From CAJQPP01 sp963793465 (lineage in GTDB: Bacteria > Planctomycetota > Planctomycetia > Pirellulales > Pirellulaceae): a stretch of 64,000 bases of DNA. Under the pieces are notes generated by a model. It did not search any database, was not told the DNA's origin, and saw nothing but the letters and a program-made list of their open reading frames with translations. Position 1 is the first letter of the stretch. Every line of letters starts with the position of its first letter. The stretch lies in assembly GCA_963793465.1 (NCBI GenBank), contig CAWCAJ010000002.1, positions 186,001 to 250,000 on the forward strand, given 5' to 3'. Positions 28,082 through 36,205 of the stretch are shown piece after piece. The position numbers and the translations under genes are program-made.

Positions 28082-29800
28082 ATGAAATCTGGAACGAAGT
28101 ATCGCTGGTCGGTGGTGGGTTATTGCTTCCTGACCTGGGCTTTGCTGGGTCCCTTGCAGGCGCAGCAAGCGACCGAGGAGAACGCGGGAGCCGCAACGAC
28201 GTACCAGAGTTTGCCGATCGCCGACACGTACAAGGATCCTTCGTCCGAGGGAATCAACCGGGCCGACCGGGCAGCGATGGCCCGCTTCAAGGAGGAGAGT
28301 CGCAACCAGATGAATTTGCGGCGAGGTTTACAGACTGCGGTCAGCGACCTGTTGAAGAACAAGTCTTCCAGTACATCTCCCGGTGAGATGGAAAGCTGGC
28401 TCACTGGTTATGTGATCCCCGAGATGACACAGACGGACGAAACGTCGCTGAGCGAACTGGGCAAGAACCGCGAGAACTTCTTTCGTCTGTACCTGAGCGG
28501 AGCGACCAACAACCAGTTGCGAAACCGGGTGATCGAGCTGGTCACGCCGGCCATGCAAAAAATCGCCGAAGAGAATTTCCACCCCGCCTGCCGAGCCAAC
28601 GCCGTGATTTTGCTGTCCCAGTTGAATTCTCGCGAGGGGGATCGCACAGCCAGACGCTTGCCGCAGCCTTACGCCCCGGCACTGGACTGGCTGCGTAACC
28701 TGGTGAAACAGGATTCGGTTCCGGCTTACCTGAAGGCTCCCGCCATGGCGGGCATTGAACGGCATGCCGCGATACGCGGCCCACGGACCTCGCAGCCTTT
28801 CACCGACCAGGAGGCCGGTAGCCTGGCGCAGGAGATGTTGGCCGTGCTGCAATGGCAGGCAGCCGATTTGCCAGATATGGACCCGGATCTGATCTACTGG
28901 ATCCAGCGGCGGGCGATTCGCACGCTGGGTTTCATTGGCCAACCCGGCGAGAATGGACAGGTCGCCGAGGTTTTGAGCGCGCTGATCGCCGACGACCAGC
29001 GTGACATGCTGACCCGCATGGATGCCGTTTCCGCGTATGGAATGCTGGATTTTTCCGGTCAAACCGAGATTGCCCAGCTGGACAAGGTATTGCCACAGAT
29101 CGGAACGTTGGTGGCCAAGGCGGCCGATGATGAAGCCAAGTTTATCGACAAGAAAATCAGCGACATCCGCATGACCGTCAAGTTCCTGGACGGGAAAGAC
29201 GCCAGTGCTGCGGCCGGCAACAAACAGAGAAAGAAAAACAACTTTGGACTGGGTGGTGATGCGGACGGCGGCGGGCCCGGCGGGAATGTAGGGAGCAAAA
29301 ACGAGGTTGCCGAAGTGCTGCCCATCTATCAACGGGAATTGGCCAAGCGAAGATTCAAGGGATACGCCTGGACTGGTCGTGTGGCCTTGATCGGCGACAA
29401 CCGCCTGAATCCCCCCCAACCGGGACTCGACAAGTACGTCGCGGTCGACAGCGAGGAACAGCGATTGATCAAGCAACTGGTTAAGGACATTGACGGATTG
29501 ATGGCCAGCACCGATGTTCGCGAACCTGAACCGGAAGACAAGGACGACAAGAAAGACGATAAGAAAGACGACAAACGGGATGGCAAGACGGACGAAAAAA
29601 AGGAAGTTCGCACCATGACCCGCGCCGAAGAGTTGAAGCAGGCTTTGGCTGAGCGGATCTCGGAAGATCAAATCCACCCTGAACGCTTTCCGGCCACCCC
29701 AGGCCGAACCCAGCGATGCCGCCGGCAGTGGGGAAGACGCTTCCTCAGCCGGTCAGTAACCATCGGCTGTGGATCCGCCGGCGGCAGCCGGCAATCTTGA
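28082..29800 (+). CDS. Secreted helical-repeat protein, C-terminus probably frameshifted
   Basis: The frame codes for 572 residues from ATG 28082. The start gives a signal peptide, KYRWSVVGYCFLTWALLG, with a cleavage site near LQAQQ; an upstream in-frame start at 28025 would bury it. The mature part has HEAT/ARM-like helices (HPACRANAVILLSQL, DMLTRMDAVSAYGMLDF) with no enzymatic motif. A very acidic and lysine-rich stretch, EPEDKDDKKDDKKDDKRDG, lies near the C-terminus. The last 35 residues (after ISEDQ) look out of frame. In the +1 frame the sequence continues as a family-like KSTLNAFRPPQAEPSDAAG and stops at 29757-29759, which suggests one extra base near 29660. The function is unknown. Confidence 0.75.
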   Translation: MKSGTKYRWSVVGYCFLTWALLGPLQAQQATEENAGAATTYQSLPIADTYKDPSSEGINRADRAAMARFKEESRNQMNLRRGLQTAVSDLLKNKSSSTSPGEMESWLTGYVIPEMTQTDETSLSELGKNRENFFRLYLSGATNNQLRNRVIELVTPAMQKIAEENFHPACRANAVILLSQLNSREGDRTARRLPQPYAPALDWLRNLVKQDSVPAYLKAPAMAGIERHAAIRGPRTSQPFTDQEAGSLAQEMLAVLQWQAADLPDMDPDLIYWIQRRAIRTLGFIGQPGENGQVAEVLSALIADDQRDMLTRMDAVSAYGMLDFSGQTEIAQLDKVLPQIGTLVAKAADDEAKFIDKKISDIRMTVKFLDGKDASAAAGNKQRKKNNFGLGGDADGGGPGGNVGSKNEVAEVLPIYQRELAKRRFKGYAWTGRVALIGDNRLNPPQPGLDKYVAVDSEEQRLIKQLVKDIDGLMASTDVREPEPEDKDDKKDDKKDDKRDGKTDEKKEVRTMTRAEELKQALAERISEDQIHPERFPATPGRTQRCRRQWGRRFLSRSVTIGCGSAGGSRQS

Positions 29801-29869
29801 CCGGACCTGCGAAACGTCCACCGCGGCACGCTGGAACGTGCAAATGTTCACGAAAGCAGTGAAATTTTC

Positions 29870-29897
29870 TTGACATCAGGAGCCTTCAGGAAATAAT
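29870..29897 (+). promoter_or_regulatory. Predicted sigma-70 promoter
   Basis: A perfect TTGACA at 29870-29875 and AATAAT at 29892-29897 (five of six) are separated by 16 bases. Transcription should start near 29904 and lead into the small conserved gene at 30086 with a leader of about 180 bases. Confidence 0.6.
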
Positions 29898-29929
29898 GGC
29901 CTGAGTCGTGGTTTACATAAGACATCCTC

Positions 29930-30004
29930 ATGTCAAGGAGGGGAACCGCGATCTACATGGTGACCGTTCGCAGCCGGGTAAGGAAGCCGCGGCCAAGTTC
30001 ATGA
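29930..30004 (+). CDS. Possible 24-residue leader ORF
   Basis: An ATG at 29930 opens a very basic 24-residue frame (many Arg and Lys), stopping at 30002-30004. It lies between the predicted promoter and the gene at 30086. A good AAGGAGG lies inside the frame at about 29935-29941, in front of an internal ATG at 29956. It could be a leader peptide or merely part of the untranslated leader. Confidence 0.2.
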   Translation: MSRRGTAIYMVTVRSRVRKPRPSS

Positions 30005-30085
30005 ATTGATAATCTTTGCGACGGTTGATTATCCGTTTCCACTGCGTAACCTGTTCGCGCTTAGACGTACCAAGGTGTATCTGTC

Positions 30086-30322
30086 ATGTCAGACAATAAC
30101 GAGAAGATCACAAACGTTTTCGAGGCTATCCTCAAGTATGGTCACGACGAGGATTTCGTTCCTTGTGATGATGACCAGTTCCTGTGCACCGATGCTCCCG
30201 CCGGCTCCGAAGACAAGATCGAGGCCTTGCGTCGACGCGTCGAACTGGGTCAACCGCTGTGGCACATGGAAGATCGCGCGGATTACTCCGGCTTGACCGG
30301 CGCCGTACGCCCCCGCGAGTAG
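30086..30322 (+). CDS. Conserved small acidic planctomycete protein
   Basis: A 78-residue cytoplasmic protein starting MSDNNEKITNVFEAILKYG and ending in SGLTGAVRPRE. It is acidic (many Asp and Glu), has two cysteines and no membrane segment. From memory this N-terminus recurs as a hypothetical protein in planctomycetes, but no domain or function is known to me. It has its own predicted promoter (29870) and an excellent terminator 25 bases after the stop, so it is a single-gene transcript, which suggests steady and perhaps high expression. No strong Shine-Dalgarno sequence precedes the ATG. Confidence 0.85.
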   Translation: MSDNNEKITNVFEAILKYGHDEDFVPCDDDQFLCTDAPAGSEDKIEALRRRVELGQPLWHMEDRADYSGLTGAVRPRE

Positions 30323-30347
30323 TCGCCCGGCACATCCAGAGACATCG

Positions 30348-30375
30348 AGTGTCGTCCCCTGGGGCGACACTTTTT
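30348..30375 (+). terminator. Intrinsic terminator
   Basis: AGTGTCG at 30348-30354 pairs with CGACACT at 30365-30371, with a further CCC/GGG inside the stem, and a TTTTT run ends at 30375. It ends the transcript of the gene at 30086. Confidence 0.9.
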
Positions 30376-30575
30376 CATGCGCCAACAACTCGTGCGCCAA
30401 AATTCACGCGCTAAAAACCCATGCGATCACGGGCCCGCAAACCATGCCTCCGTGGCCACGCTCCAGGGGTTGGCTACCAGCGTTGAACGGTCAATGCCAC
30501 CGCAACCACCATCCTGGCCTGACCGACTGTTCCGATACTGCCGATCAATGAAAGCCACGGCAGTCCACGGCGAGT

Positions 30576-30614
30576 TAATCAGCGATTCTAATCAGCGATT
30601 CTAATCAGCGATTT
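30576..30614. repeat. 13-bp tandem repeat, three copies, overlapping a stop codon
   Basis: TAATCAGCGATTC is repeated twice exactly and once with one change. The last copy contains the terminal codons of the minus-strand gene that stops at 30601, so the repeat array multiplies the end of that gene into the spacer. Confidence 0.93.
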
Positions 30615-32421
30615 GCCAGACGGCCTGATCCAGGTCCATGGACCACAGGAAGGGACTGCCGGTGAATTCCGGTGACGTCCAGGTGATGCGGGCAATCAGC
30701 TCTCCCGTCAGGGGATGGATAAACCGGCTCAGGTCCCCCTCGGCCGACACCTGCACCACGGTATCACTGTTTTCGGCCGCCCGGGAATCCATGAGTTCCC
30801 AACGCCGGCCGGCCTCATCCCACAACTCGAGGGTCTGCACGACATCTCCCACCGGGCCGCCCAACATGGCCGCTTCGACGCGAAATCCCAGGTAGGAAGG
30901 ATCTTCAATCGACGTCTCCGCCAGCAGGATCATGTCCACAATCTGTTTGCCAGGGTTGCTGGTGGGAGAGGGCTCCAGCTCCAGATACTGATCATTGCTT
31001 TGGTAGGTATCAGATAACTGGCCGGCAGCGATCTGTCCGTCCAGAAATTTGGCTCCGAAGCCACCGACCACCGGCGCTGCAATGACGCTGGACCGCCAGG
31101 CCAAGCCGTAATCGAATTCCAGGTCGCTGGTGACCCGCAGGTGATAGGTACCCGGAGTGAGGTGTTTCAAATAGATATGTTCAATGTTGTCGATCGCACT
31201 GACGCTGCTGTCGACCAGTTCATTCAGGAAACCCTGGGTCGAGTTGTAGAATTGCAGATTCATGTCGGCCAGCGATTCGACGGGAGAAAACTGGCTGCCG
31301 GAGTTGATATCGATAATCTCCATATTCCAGGTGAGGACCAGGGACAGCTCCGCCACCAGAGTGTTTTCGGCAACGACAAACTCGTAATAGCGATCTCCGC
31401 CGGCCTCGATGGCCGGTTCATAGTCCCAACCGGATTCGCCCATCGCCGCGGACGGAACCCCCGTGGTGCCATTCGTTTCGCCGGACTGCAACATGAAATA
31501 GCTGTGATAGATATTCAACTCACCCGCGCCGAACCTCAGATCCAGGGGTTGGGACGGGCTGCGGCTCCAGGATGAAAACTCGTCCTTGGTCGCACCCGCC
31601 AACAGCAACGCTTTCAGGGTTTCACTTTGCACCGCATCCGACCCGGCCCCCGCCTCATGCAATAGCGCCGCAGCACTGGAAACCATGGGTGTCGAAGTGC
31701 TGGTGTAGGTGGAGGGCGCCACGATCTCGGGCTTGATTCGCCCGCTCCCGTAGAGGGTGGTCCCGCCACGAATGACGCTGGACGCGTGGCCGCCATCGGT
31801 AACCCCTACCGAAATCGAGTTGTAACCCTGGACCCATAATGCGGGCAGGGGAGTCGTGTCGTTGCCGTTGTTCGTTCCCACCACGGCCAGCATCCCCGAT
31901 TGGTTGATGGCAAAGTCCAATCGCCTCAGCAGATTCTCTGCCATGGGCGCGGTGAAATTGGAATCCAGAATGGCAATGTAGCTGTGATTGGAAACTTGGT
32001 AGGGCTGCGTGGGAGGATCCATGCCCGTGGCGAATCCCAACCCGAAGTTCAACCAGTCGTTGGCCTCAAAACCGGTGACCGGGTGGTTGGGGTCGATACC
32101 GACACCGGGCGCCAGACTTGCCGTGTTGCCAAAAAACCGCGAGCCCACCCCATTGGCATGCCCGCTGGTTCCAGAAACACCCGATCCATAAACAAAGGTC
32201 TTGGACATGAACTGACCGTTGTTGACATCCACGAAATAATTTCCCGCGCTGTTGGGGGCTTCCACAAATGCGGCATCCACGCCCCAACCGGTCTCCAACG
32301 CGGTGCCAACTTCACTGGCCAGATCGGAAAATCCTACTTCGGTTTGCCACTGCAACCCGTAAATCGACCCGGTGGAAACCAGCGACGCGATCAGCACGAA
32401 AGCTCTCAACATAGGGATCAT
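30601..32421 (-). CDS. Secreted degenerate subtilase-like protein
   Basis: A protein of 606 residues. The start at 32421 gives a signal peptide, MIPMLRAFVLIASLVSTGSIYG. Subtilase-like elements appear in order: SGHANGVGSRFFG (in the position of the catalytic His motif), NHSYI, AVVGTNNGN (oxyanion Asn region), and KPEIVAPSTYTSTSTPMVSS, in which the Ser of the GTSMATP motif can be matched to STSTPMVSS. The usual Asp-Ser/Thr-Gly motif is not obvious, so activity is doubtful. The C-terminal half has beta-rich parts such as LKHLTPGTYHLRVTSDLEFDY, typical of pre-peptidase or jelly-roll domains. It could be a secreted protease or a binding protein. The stop lies in the 13-bp repeat array. Confidence 0.75.
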   Translation of the reverse strand: MIPMLRAFVLIASLVSTGSIYGLQWQTEVGFSDLASEVGTALETGWGVDAAFVEAPNSAGNYFVDVNNGQFMSKTFVYGSGVSGTSGHANGVGSRFFGNTASLAPGVGIDPNHPVTGFEANDWLNFGLGFATGMDPPTQPYQVSNHSYIAILDSNFTAPMAENLLRRLDFAINQSGMLAVVGTNNGNDTTPLPALWVQGYNSISVGVTDGGHASSVIRGGTTLYGSGRIKPEIVAPSTYTSTSTPMVSSAAALLHEAGAGSDAVQSETLKALLLAGATKDEFSSWSRSPSQPLDLRFGAGELNIYHSYFMLQSGETNGTTGVPSAAMGESGWDYEPAIEAGGDRYYEFVVAENTLVAELSLVLTWNMEIIDINSGSQFSPVESLADMNLQFYNSTQGFLNELVDSSVSAIDNIEHIYLKHLTPGTYHLRVTSDLEFDYGLAWRSSVIAAPVVGGFGAKFLDGQIAAGQLSDTYQSNDQYLELEPSPTSNPGKQIVDMILLAETSIEDPSYLGFRVEAAMLGGPVGDVVQTLELWDEAGRRWELMDSRAAENSDTVVQVSAEGDLSRFIHPLTGELIARITWTSPEFTGSPFLWSMDLDQAVWQIAD

Positions 32422-32455
32422 GAGACACCTGCTTGAAGTGGATCTGGGAATAGTT

Positions 32456-32508
32456 GGAAAAGCACGGTCAGGAAAAGCACGGTCAGGAAAAGCAGGATCA
32501 GGAAAAGA
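32456..32508. repeat. 15-bp tandem repeat upstream of the subtilase-like gene
   Basis: GGAAAAGCACGGTCA occurs twice, then as GGAAAAGCAGGATCA, then a partial fourth copy. It lies 35-87 bases before the ATG at 32421, in the untranslated leader or promoter. Confidence 0.92.
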
Positions 32509-32656
32509 TCCTGGGATGGAACAGACTCCCCTGGCGGTCACGCTACCGTACGCCACCACAAATTTCAACCGTGATCCGTTCCCCAACCTCGGCGGGGATG
32601 ATCGATTTTTGAGGGCCGCGAAAACCGTCCAATCCGTGGCGGTGCATTATCCGCCG

Positions 32657-34150
32657 TTAACGGACACTGCGGCATAAGGCCACGAATTCCGGATCCTGTT
32701 GGAATCGTCGGAAATCCTCATCATTCAGAAATTGCTCTGCATACCTTTCGTCACGATCGATGGCCCGCACCAGAAATTCCAGACAGCGTTCCCGATTTCC
32801 TTGAAAGCAGTAGATATTCGCCATATTCCAGTAGATGCTGGGGGAGTCGATCCCCAATTCGATGGCCCGGTCGGTATAGAACAGGGCTTGTTCGATTTCC
32901 TGATTATGGCAGTAGAAGGCACCCAGGTTCTGGCAGATCAGGGCATTTTCAGGATGGTAGTGGATCGCTTCTTCCAGGATTTCAATACCCTGTTCCAGAT
33001 TGCCCGTTTCGGCCAGCAACAGTGCCAGATTGACCGCCGCGTCTTCGGATTGCGGATTCAGCTCCAGAGACCTCTGCAAGGCCTGTAAGGCCTCTTCGAA
33101 TTCACTGGCCTGCAAGTGCAACAGTCCCTTGTTGGCCCAAACGTAGTACTGAGCCGGGTCCAGTTCGATCGCCGTGTTCAAGGCGGTCATGGCCCGTTGA
33201 TGCTGCCCACAATCGCAAAGCAGCTGTCCCAGCTTGCCGTGGATATCGGCCCGTCGCGGACTCAATGTGACCGCCTTTTCCAGAATTTCGGTGGCCTGTT
33301 CGGCGTCGGCTTGCTCTTCCCAGGTCATGCCGATGGCCACCAGGGCATCGGTGTAGATCGGATGGTCGGCGGGGATGCGGGAGAGCTCCTGTCGGGCCTC
33401 TGCAAATCGCCGCCGTTGCATCAGGTACACACCCAGGTTGTACCGCGCATGGTAAGCCTGAGGGCAGAAACGCAAACCCATGCGGGTCAGGCGTATGGAC
33501 TCCTGGGGATGTTCCAGAATCGCCGCCAGATCGAGGTAAGCCGTGGCACACTCCCGATCCTGTTGAATCACTTGGCGGTACTCGTCAATCGCGTCGTCAA
33601 TCCGGTGCACGCCACAATAGGCGATGGCCAAATACAATCTGGCATTCAAGTCCTGCGGGAAGCATTCCACATGGCCTTCCAACGCCAGAATTCCCAGGCG
33701 GGTATTTTGCTGGATCAGGTTCACAGCCTCGATTAAAGATTGCGTGCTGGCCACGTACTCGGGGGGCAGCCAATCCAGCATGCTGGCGGCGATTCCACAG
33801 ACCCATCCGGCAGCCGATGGTTCGCTGGATTGACCGGTAAACAACGGTACCACCTCGTGCACCAGCCGCGTCTGGAAATCGCTACAGGGATGATTGCGAA
33901 TCACCCGTTGCAATCGTTCGTGTCCGACTTTGGCCCGTCCTGTAAACACCTGGCAAAGCGACTTCCACATGGCCACGTCCGGGCTTCGAGGCGCCAGAGC
34001 CTCGGCCAGGCTGGTCTGGGTCAGTGCATCAGGAAGCCGACCTTGGCGAACAAGTTGTTCCACCAACGCCAATCGCAAATCAATCTCGTCCGGGTTGCGG
34101 GCGACAAGCTCGCGCAGCTCCTCAAGCGGCAGTTCGGCGAAAAATGACAT
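32657..34150 (-). CDS. Tetratricopeptide-repeat protein
   Basis: A 497-residue cytoplasmic protein with no signal or membrane segment. At least six TPR units are visible from about residue 160 on, for example NLGVYLMQRRRFAEARQELS, GKLGQLLCDCGQHQRAMTAL, WANKGLLHLQASEFEEALQAL and NLALLLAETGNLEQGIEILE. TPR arrays serve as protein-protein scaffolds; the partner is not evident. It is a single gene on the minus strand between the subtilase-like gene and the nuclease-family gene. No catalytic domain is fused. Confidence 0.9.
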   Translation of the reverse strand: MSFFAELPLEELRELVARNPDEIDLRLALVEQLVRQGRLPDALTQTSLAEALAPRSPDVAMWKSLCQVFTGRAKVGHERLQRVIRNHPCSDFQTRLVHEVVPLFTGQSSEPSAAGWVCGIAASMLDWLPPEYVASTQSLIEAVNLIQQNTRLGILALEGHVECFPQDLNARLYLAIAYCGVHRIDDAIDEYRQVIQQDRECATAYLDLAAILEHPQESIRLTRMGLRFCPQAYHARYNLGVYLMQRRRFAEARQELSRIPADHPIYTDALVAIGMTWEEQADAEQATEILEKAVTLSPRRADIHGKLGQLLCDCGQHQRAMTALNTAIELDPAQYYVWANKGLLHLQASEFEEALQALQRSLELNPQSEDAAVNLALLLAETGNLEQGIEILEEAIHYHPENALICQNLGAFYCHNQEIEQALFYTDRAIELGIDSPSIYWNMANIYCFQGNRERCLEFLVRAIDRDERYAEQFLNDEDFRRFQQDPEFVALCRSVR

Positions 34151-34405
34151 GGCCTTTCGCGGGTTTCGACCGGAAGCGTGGATCTCCGGGAAATCCTAGG
34201 TCATCACCGCCCACCTGGCTGTCGGAATCAGCCAGGGGTCCGGAAAGAAAGTGCCCGGCGGGCAGGGAGCGTCAGCAAGACCGGAAAAATCGGTTATTCG
34301 GACAGACGCCGGTCCTCCACCCGAAACCACTGGGCCCAGCAGGTCGGGCCGAGCCAAAACCCCGGTGGGCCGTGATGGGGGCTTGCCCCGGGATCCGCCA
34401 GCACC

Positions 34406-34813
34406 TCAATCGGTCGTCATGGCCTCGTTCAGCACCTCTTCCTCGACAAAAATCGGCAGCGGTGGATTGCAGGTCATGGCCACTGCAATCGCATCCGAGG
34501 GACGGGCATCGACGCGAATGATGTCCCCTTCGAATTTGATTCGCAAATCGGCAAAGTAGATGTGCTCACGCAGCTCCCGGATCACCACGCTGTCCAGTTC
34601 CCCTCCCATCAACTCCACCGCATTGACCAACAGGTCATGCGTCAAGGGACGCGGACGGGGAATTTCCTTGACCCGTCGATCGATACTGGTGGCCTCAAAG
34701 ATCCCGATCACGATGGGGAATTGTCGATCACCGTCCACTTCACGCAGGAACACGAATTGGTTTTCATTGATCTCGCTAATGATGATTCGCGAAAGACGCA
34801 TTTCGATCGGCAT
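34406..34813 (-). CDS. Bifunctional nuclease family protein (BFN/DUF151)
   Basis: A 135-residue protein of the bifunctional nuclease domain family (PF02577). Diagnostic parts are IIISEINENQFVFLREVDGDRQFPIVIGIFEA, LTHDLLVNAVELMGGELDSVVI and VDARPSDAIAVA, the family's most conserved motif. Plant and some bacterial members show RNase and DNase activity, while many bacterial ones are uncharacterised. AGGA lies eight bases before the ATG at 34813. The tail after LPIFVEEEVL is short. It is a single gene, divergent from the oxidoreductase gene at 35006. Confidence 0.92.
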   Translation of the reverse strand: MPIEMRLSRIIISEINENQFVFLREVDGDRQFPIVIGIFEATSIDRRVKEIPRPRPLTHDLLVNAVELMGGELDSVVIRELREHIYFADLRIKFEGDIIRVDARPSDAIAVAMTCNPPLPIFVEEEVLNEAMTTD

Positions 34814-35005
34814 GCTGAAATCCTGAAAATTTCCGGTTGGGTCTGCGGCAATTATAGGTCATGCCGTGCTGACAAGAAACTTGTGCGACCGTTATCATCG
34901 GGCGTCGCTCTACGGGGAGACGGTCTGGCGTCCGCACCGCCTCGTTTTAACCACGAGCGGTCTGTTTGCCAAGAAAAAAATCGCGGCTATCGAGCGGGGG
35001 AAATC

Positions 35006-36067
35006 ATGAAGAAAGTGGGTATTGCCGGGATGGGGTTCATGGGATGGATCCACTGGCTGGCTTACCAACAGGTGCCGGGGATGCAGGTTACATCCATTTG
35101 CAGCCGTGATCCGCGGAAGCGGACGGGAGACTGGAGCGGAATCCAGGGGAATTTCGGCCCGGCGGGCCGGCAGGTCGATTTGACGGGAATCCGCTGCTGT
35201 GCAGACTTGACGGATCTGTTGCAAGACAGCAGCCTGGATCTGATCGATATCTGCCTGCCCCCTGGTTTGCATGCCGCAGCCGCCACGTCCGCCCTGCAGG
35301 CCGGCAAGCATGTGCTCTGCGAAAAACCGATGGCCCTGACCACGGCCCAATGCGATCAGATGCTGGCCGCGGCCGACCGTCACCAGCGAAACTTGCTGGT
35401 GGGTCACGTGTTGCCGTTTTTCCCCGAGTACGCTCTGGTTGCTGACCTGGCCCGGCAGCAAACCTATGGCGGGTTGTTGGGTGGGGAATTCAAACGCACC
35501 GTTGCGGACCCCACCTGGATCGACGGGTTTTATGATCCGCAGGTCGCCGGTGGTCCGTTAATCGACCTGCACGTCCACGACGCCCATTTCATTCGCGCCC
35601 TGTTTGGCATGCCGCGGGCCGTGACCAGCAAGGGACGTTGGCGGGGCCAGTGCATTGAATACTGCGCCACGTTGTTCGATTTCGATCGTTCCGACCTCGT
35701 CGTTTCCAGTCATGGGGGTGTGATTCAGCAACAGGGCCGACCCTTCACTCACGCTTTCGAGGTGCGTTTCGAAAAGGCCACGGCTCAGTTTGAATTCGGG
35801 GCCTTCGCCGATCAGACGGAATCCATGCCGCTGAAGATCCTGACCATGGATGGGCAGGTCATTCGCCCGACGCTGGCGGACGGCGACCCGGTGCAGGCCT
35901 TCGTGGGTGAACTGGGTGAAGTGTGGGAAGTCCTGGAAAACGGACGGACCTCGTCACTGCTGGACGGGCGGCTGGCGCGAGATGCAATCGCCATCTGCCA
36001 CGCCCAAACGCAATCGGTCCGGACCGGCCAAAGTATCAACCTGCCTGCGGCATCGTGTGACGCGTAG
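35006..36067 (+). CDS. Gfo/Idh/MocA family oxidoreductase
   Basis: A 353-residue NAD(P)-dependent dehydrogenase of sugars or cyclitols. The Rossmann start is MKKVGIAGMGFMGWIHWLAY. The family signature CEKPMALT lies in strand 5, with IDICLPPGLHAAAA before it, and the C-terminal fold has GGPLIDLHVHDAHFIRALFG, which carries the conserved His and Asp of the active site. The start at 35006 has a GGGGGA just upstream; the frame is open for 444 bases before it, but that part has no similarity. The substrate is unknown. Planctomycetes carry many such genes. Confidence 0.93.
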   Translation: MKKVGIAGMGFMGWIHWLAYQQVPGMQVTSICSRDPRKRTGDWSGIQGNFGPAGRQVDLTGIRCCADLTDLLQDSSLDLIDICLPPGLHAAAATSALQAGKHVLCEKPMALTTAQCDQMLAAADRHQRNLLVGHVLPFFPEYALVADLARQQTYGGLLGGEFKRTVADPTWIDGFYDPQVAGGPLIDLHVHDAHFIRALFGMPRAVTSKGRWRGQCIEYCATLFDFDRSDLVVSSHGGVIQQQGRPFTHAFEVRFEKATAQFEFGAFADQTESMPLKILTMDGQVIRPTLADGDPVQAFVGELGEVWEVLENGRTSSLLDGRLARDAIAICHAQTQSVRTGQSINLPAASCDA

Positions 36068-36118
36068 CCTGTGCCGCACTCAGCGTTCCGATCCTGCGGC
36101 ACGACAATGACGCGACAC

Positions 36119-36154
36119 CGAGTCGAACGGCGTTATCGAGTCGAACGGCGTTAT
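36119..36154. repeat. 18-bp tandem duplication
   Basis: CGAGTCGAACGGCGTTAT occurs twice without a gap in the 138-base spacer between the convergent oxidoreductase and S46 peptidase genes. Confidence 0.93.
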
Positions 36155-36205
36155 CCGTCCCCGGGGGTGGCTGTCACGGAACCGCCCAGTGGGGGCATCC
36201 ATCCC

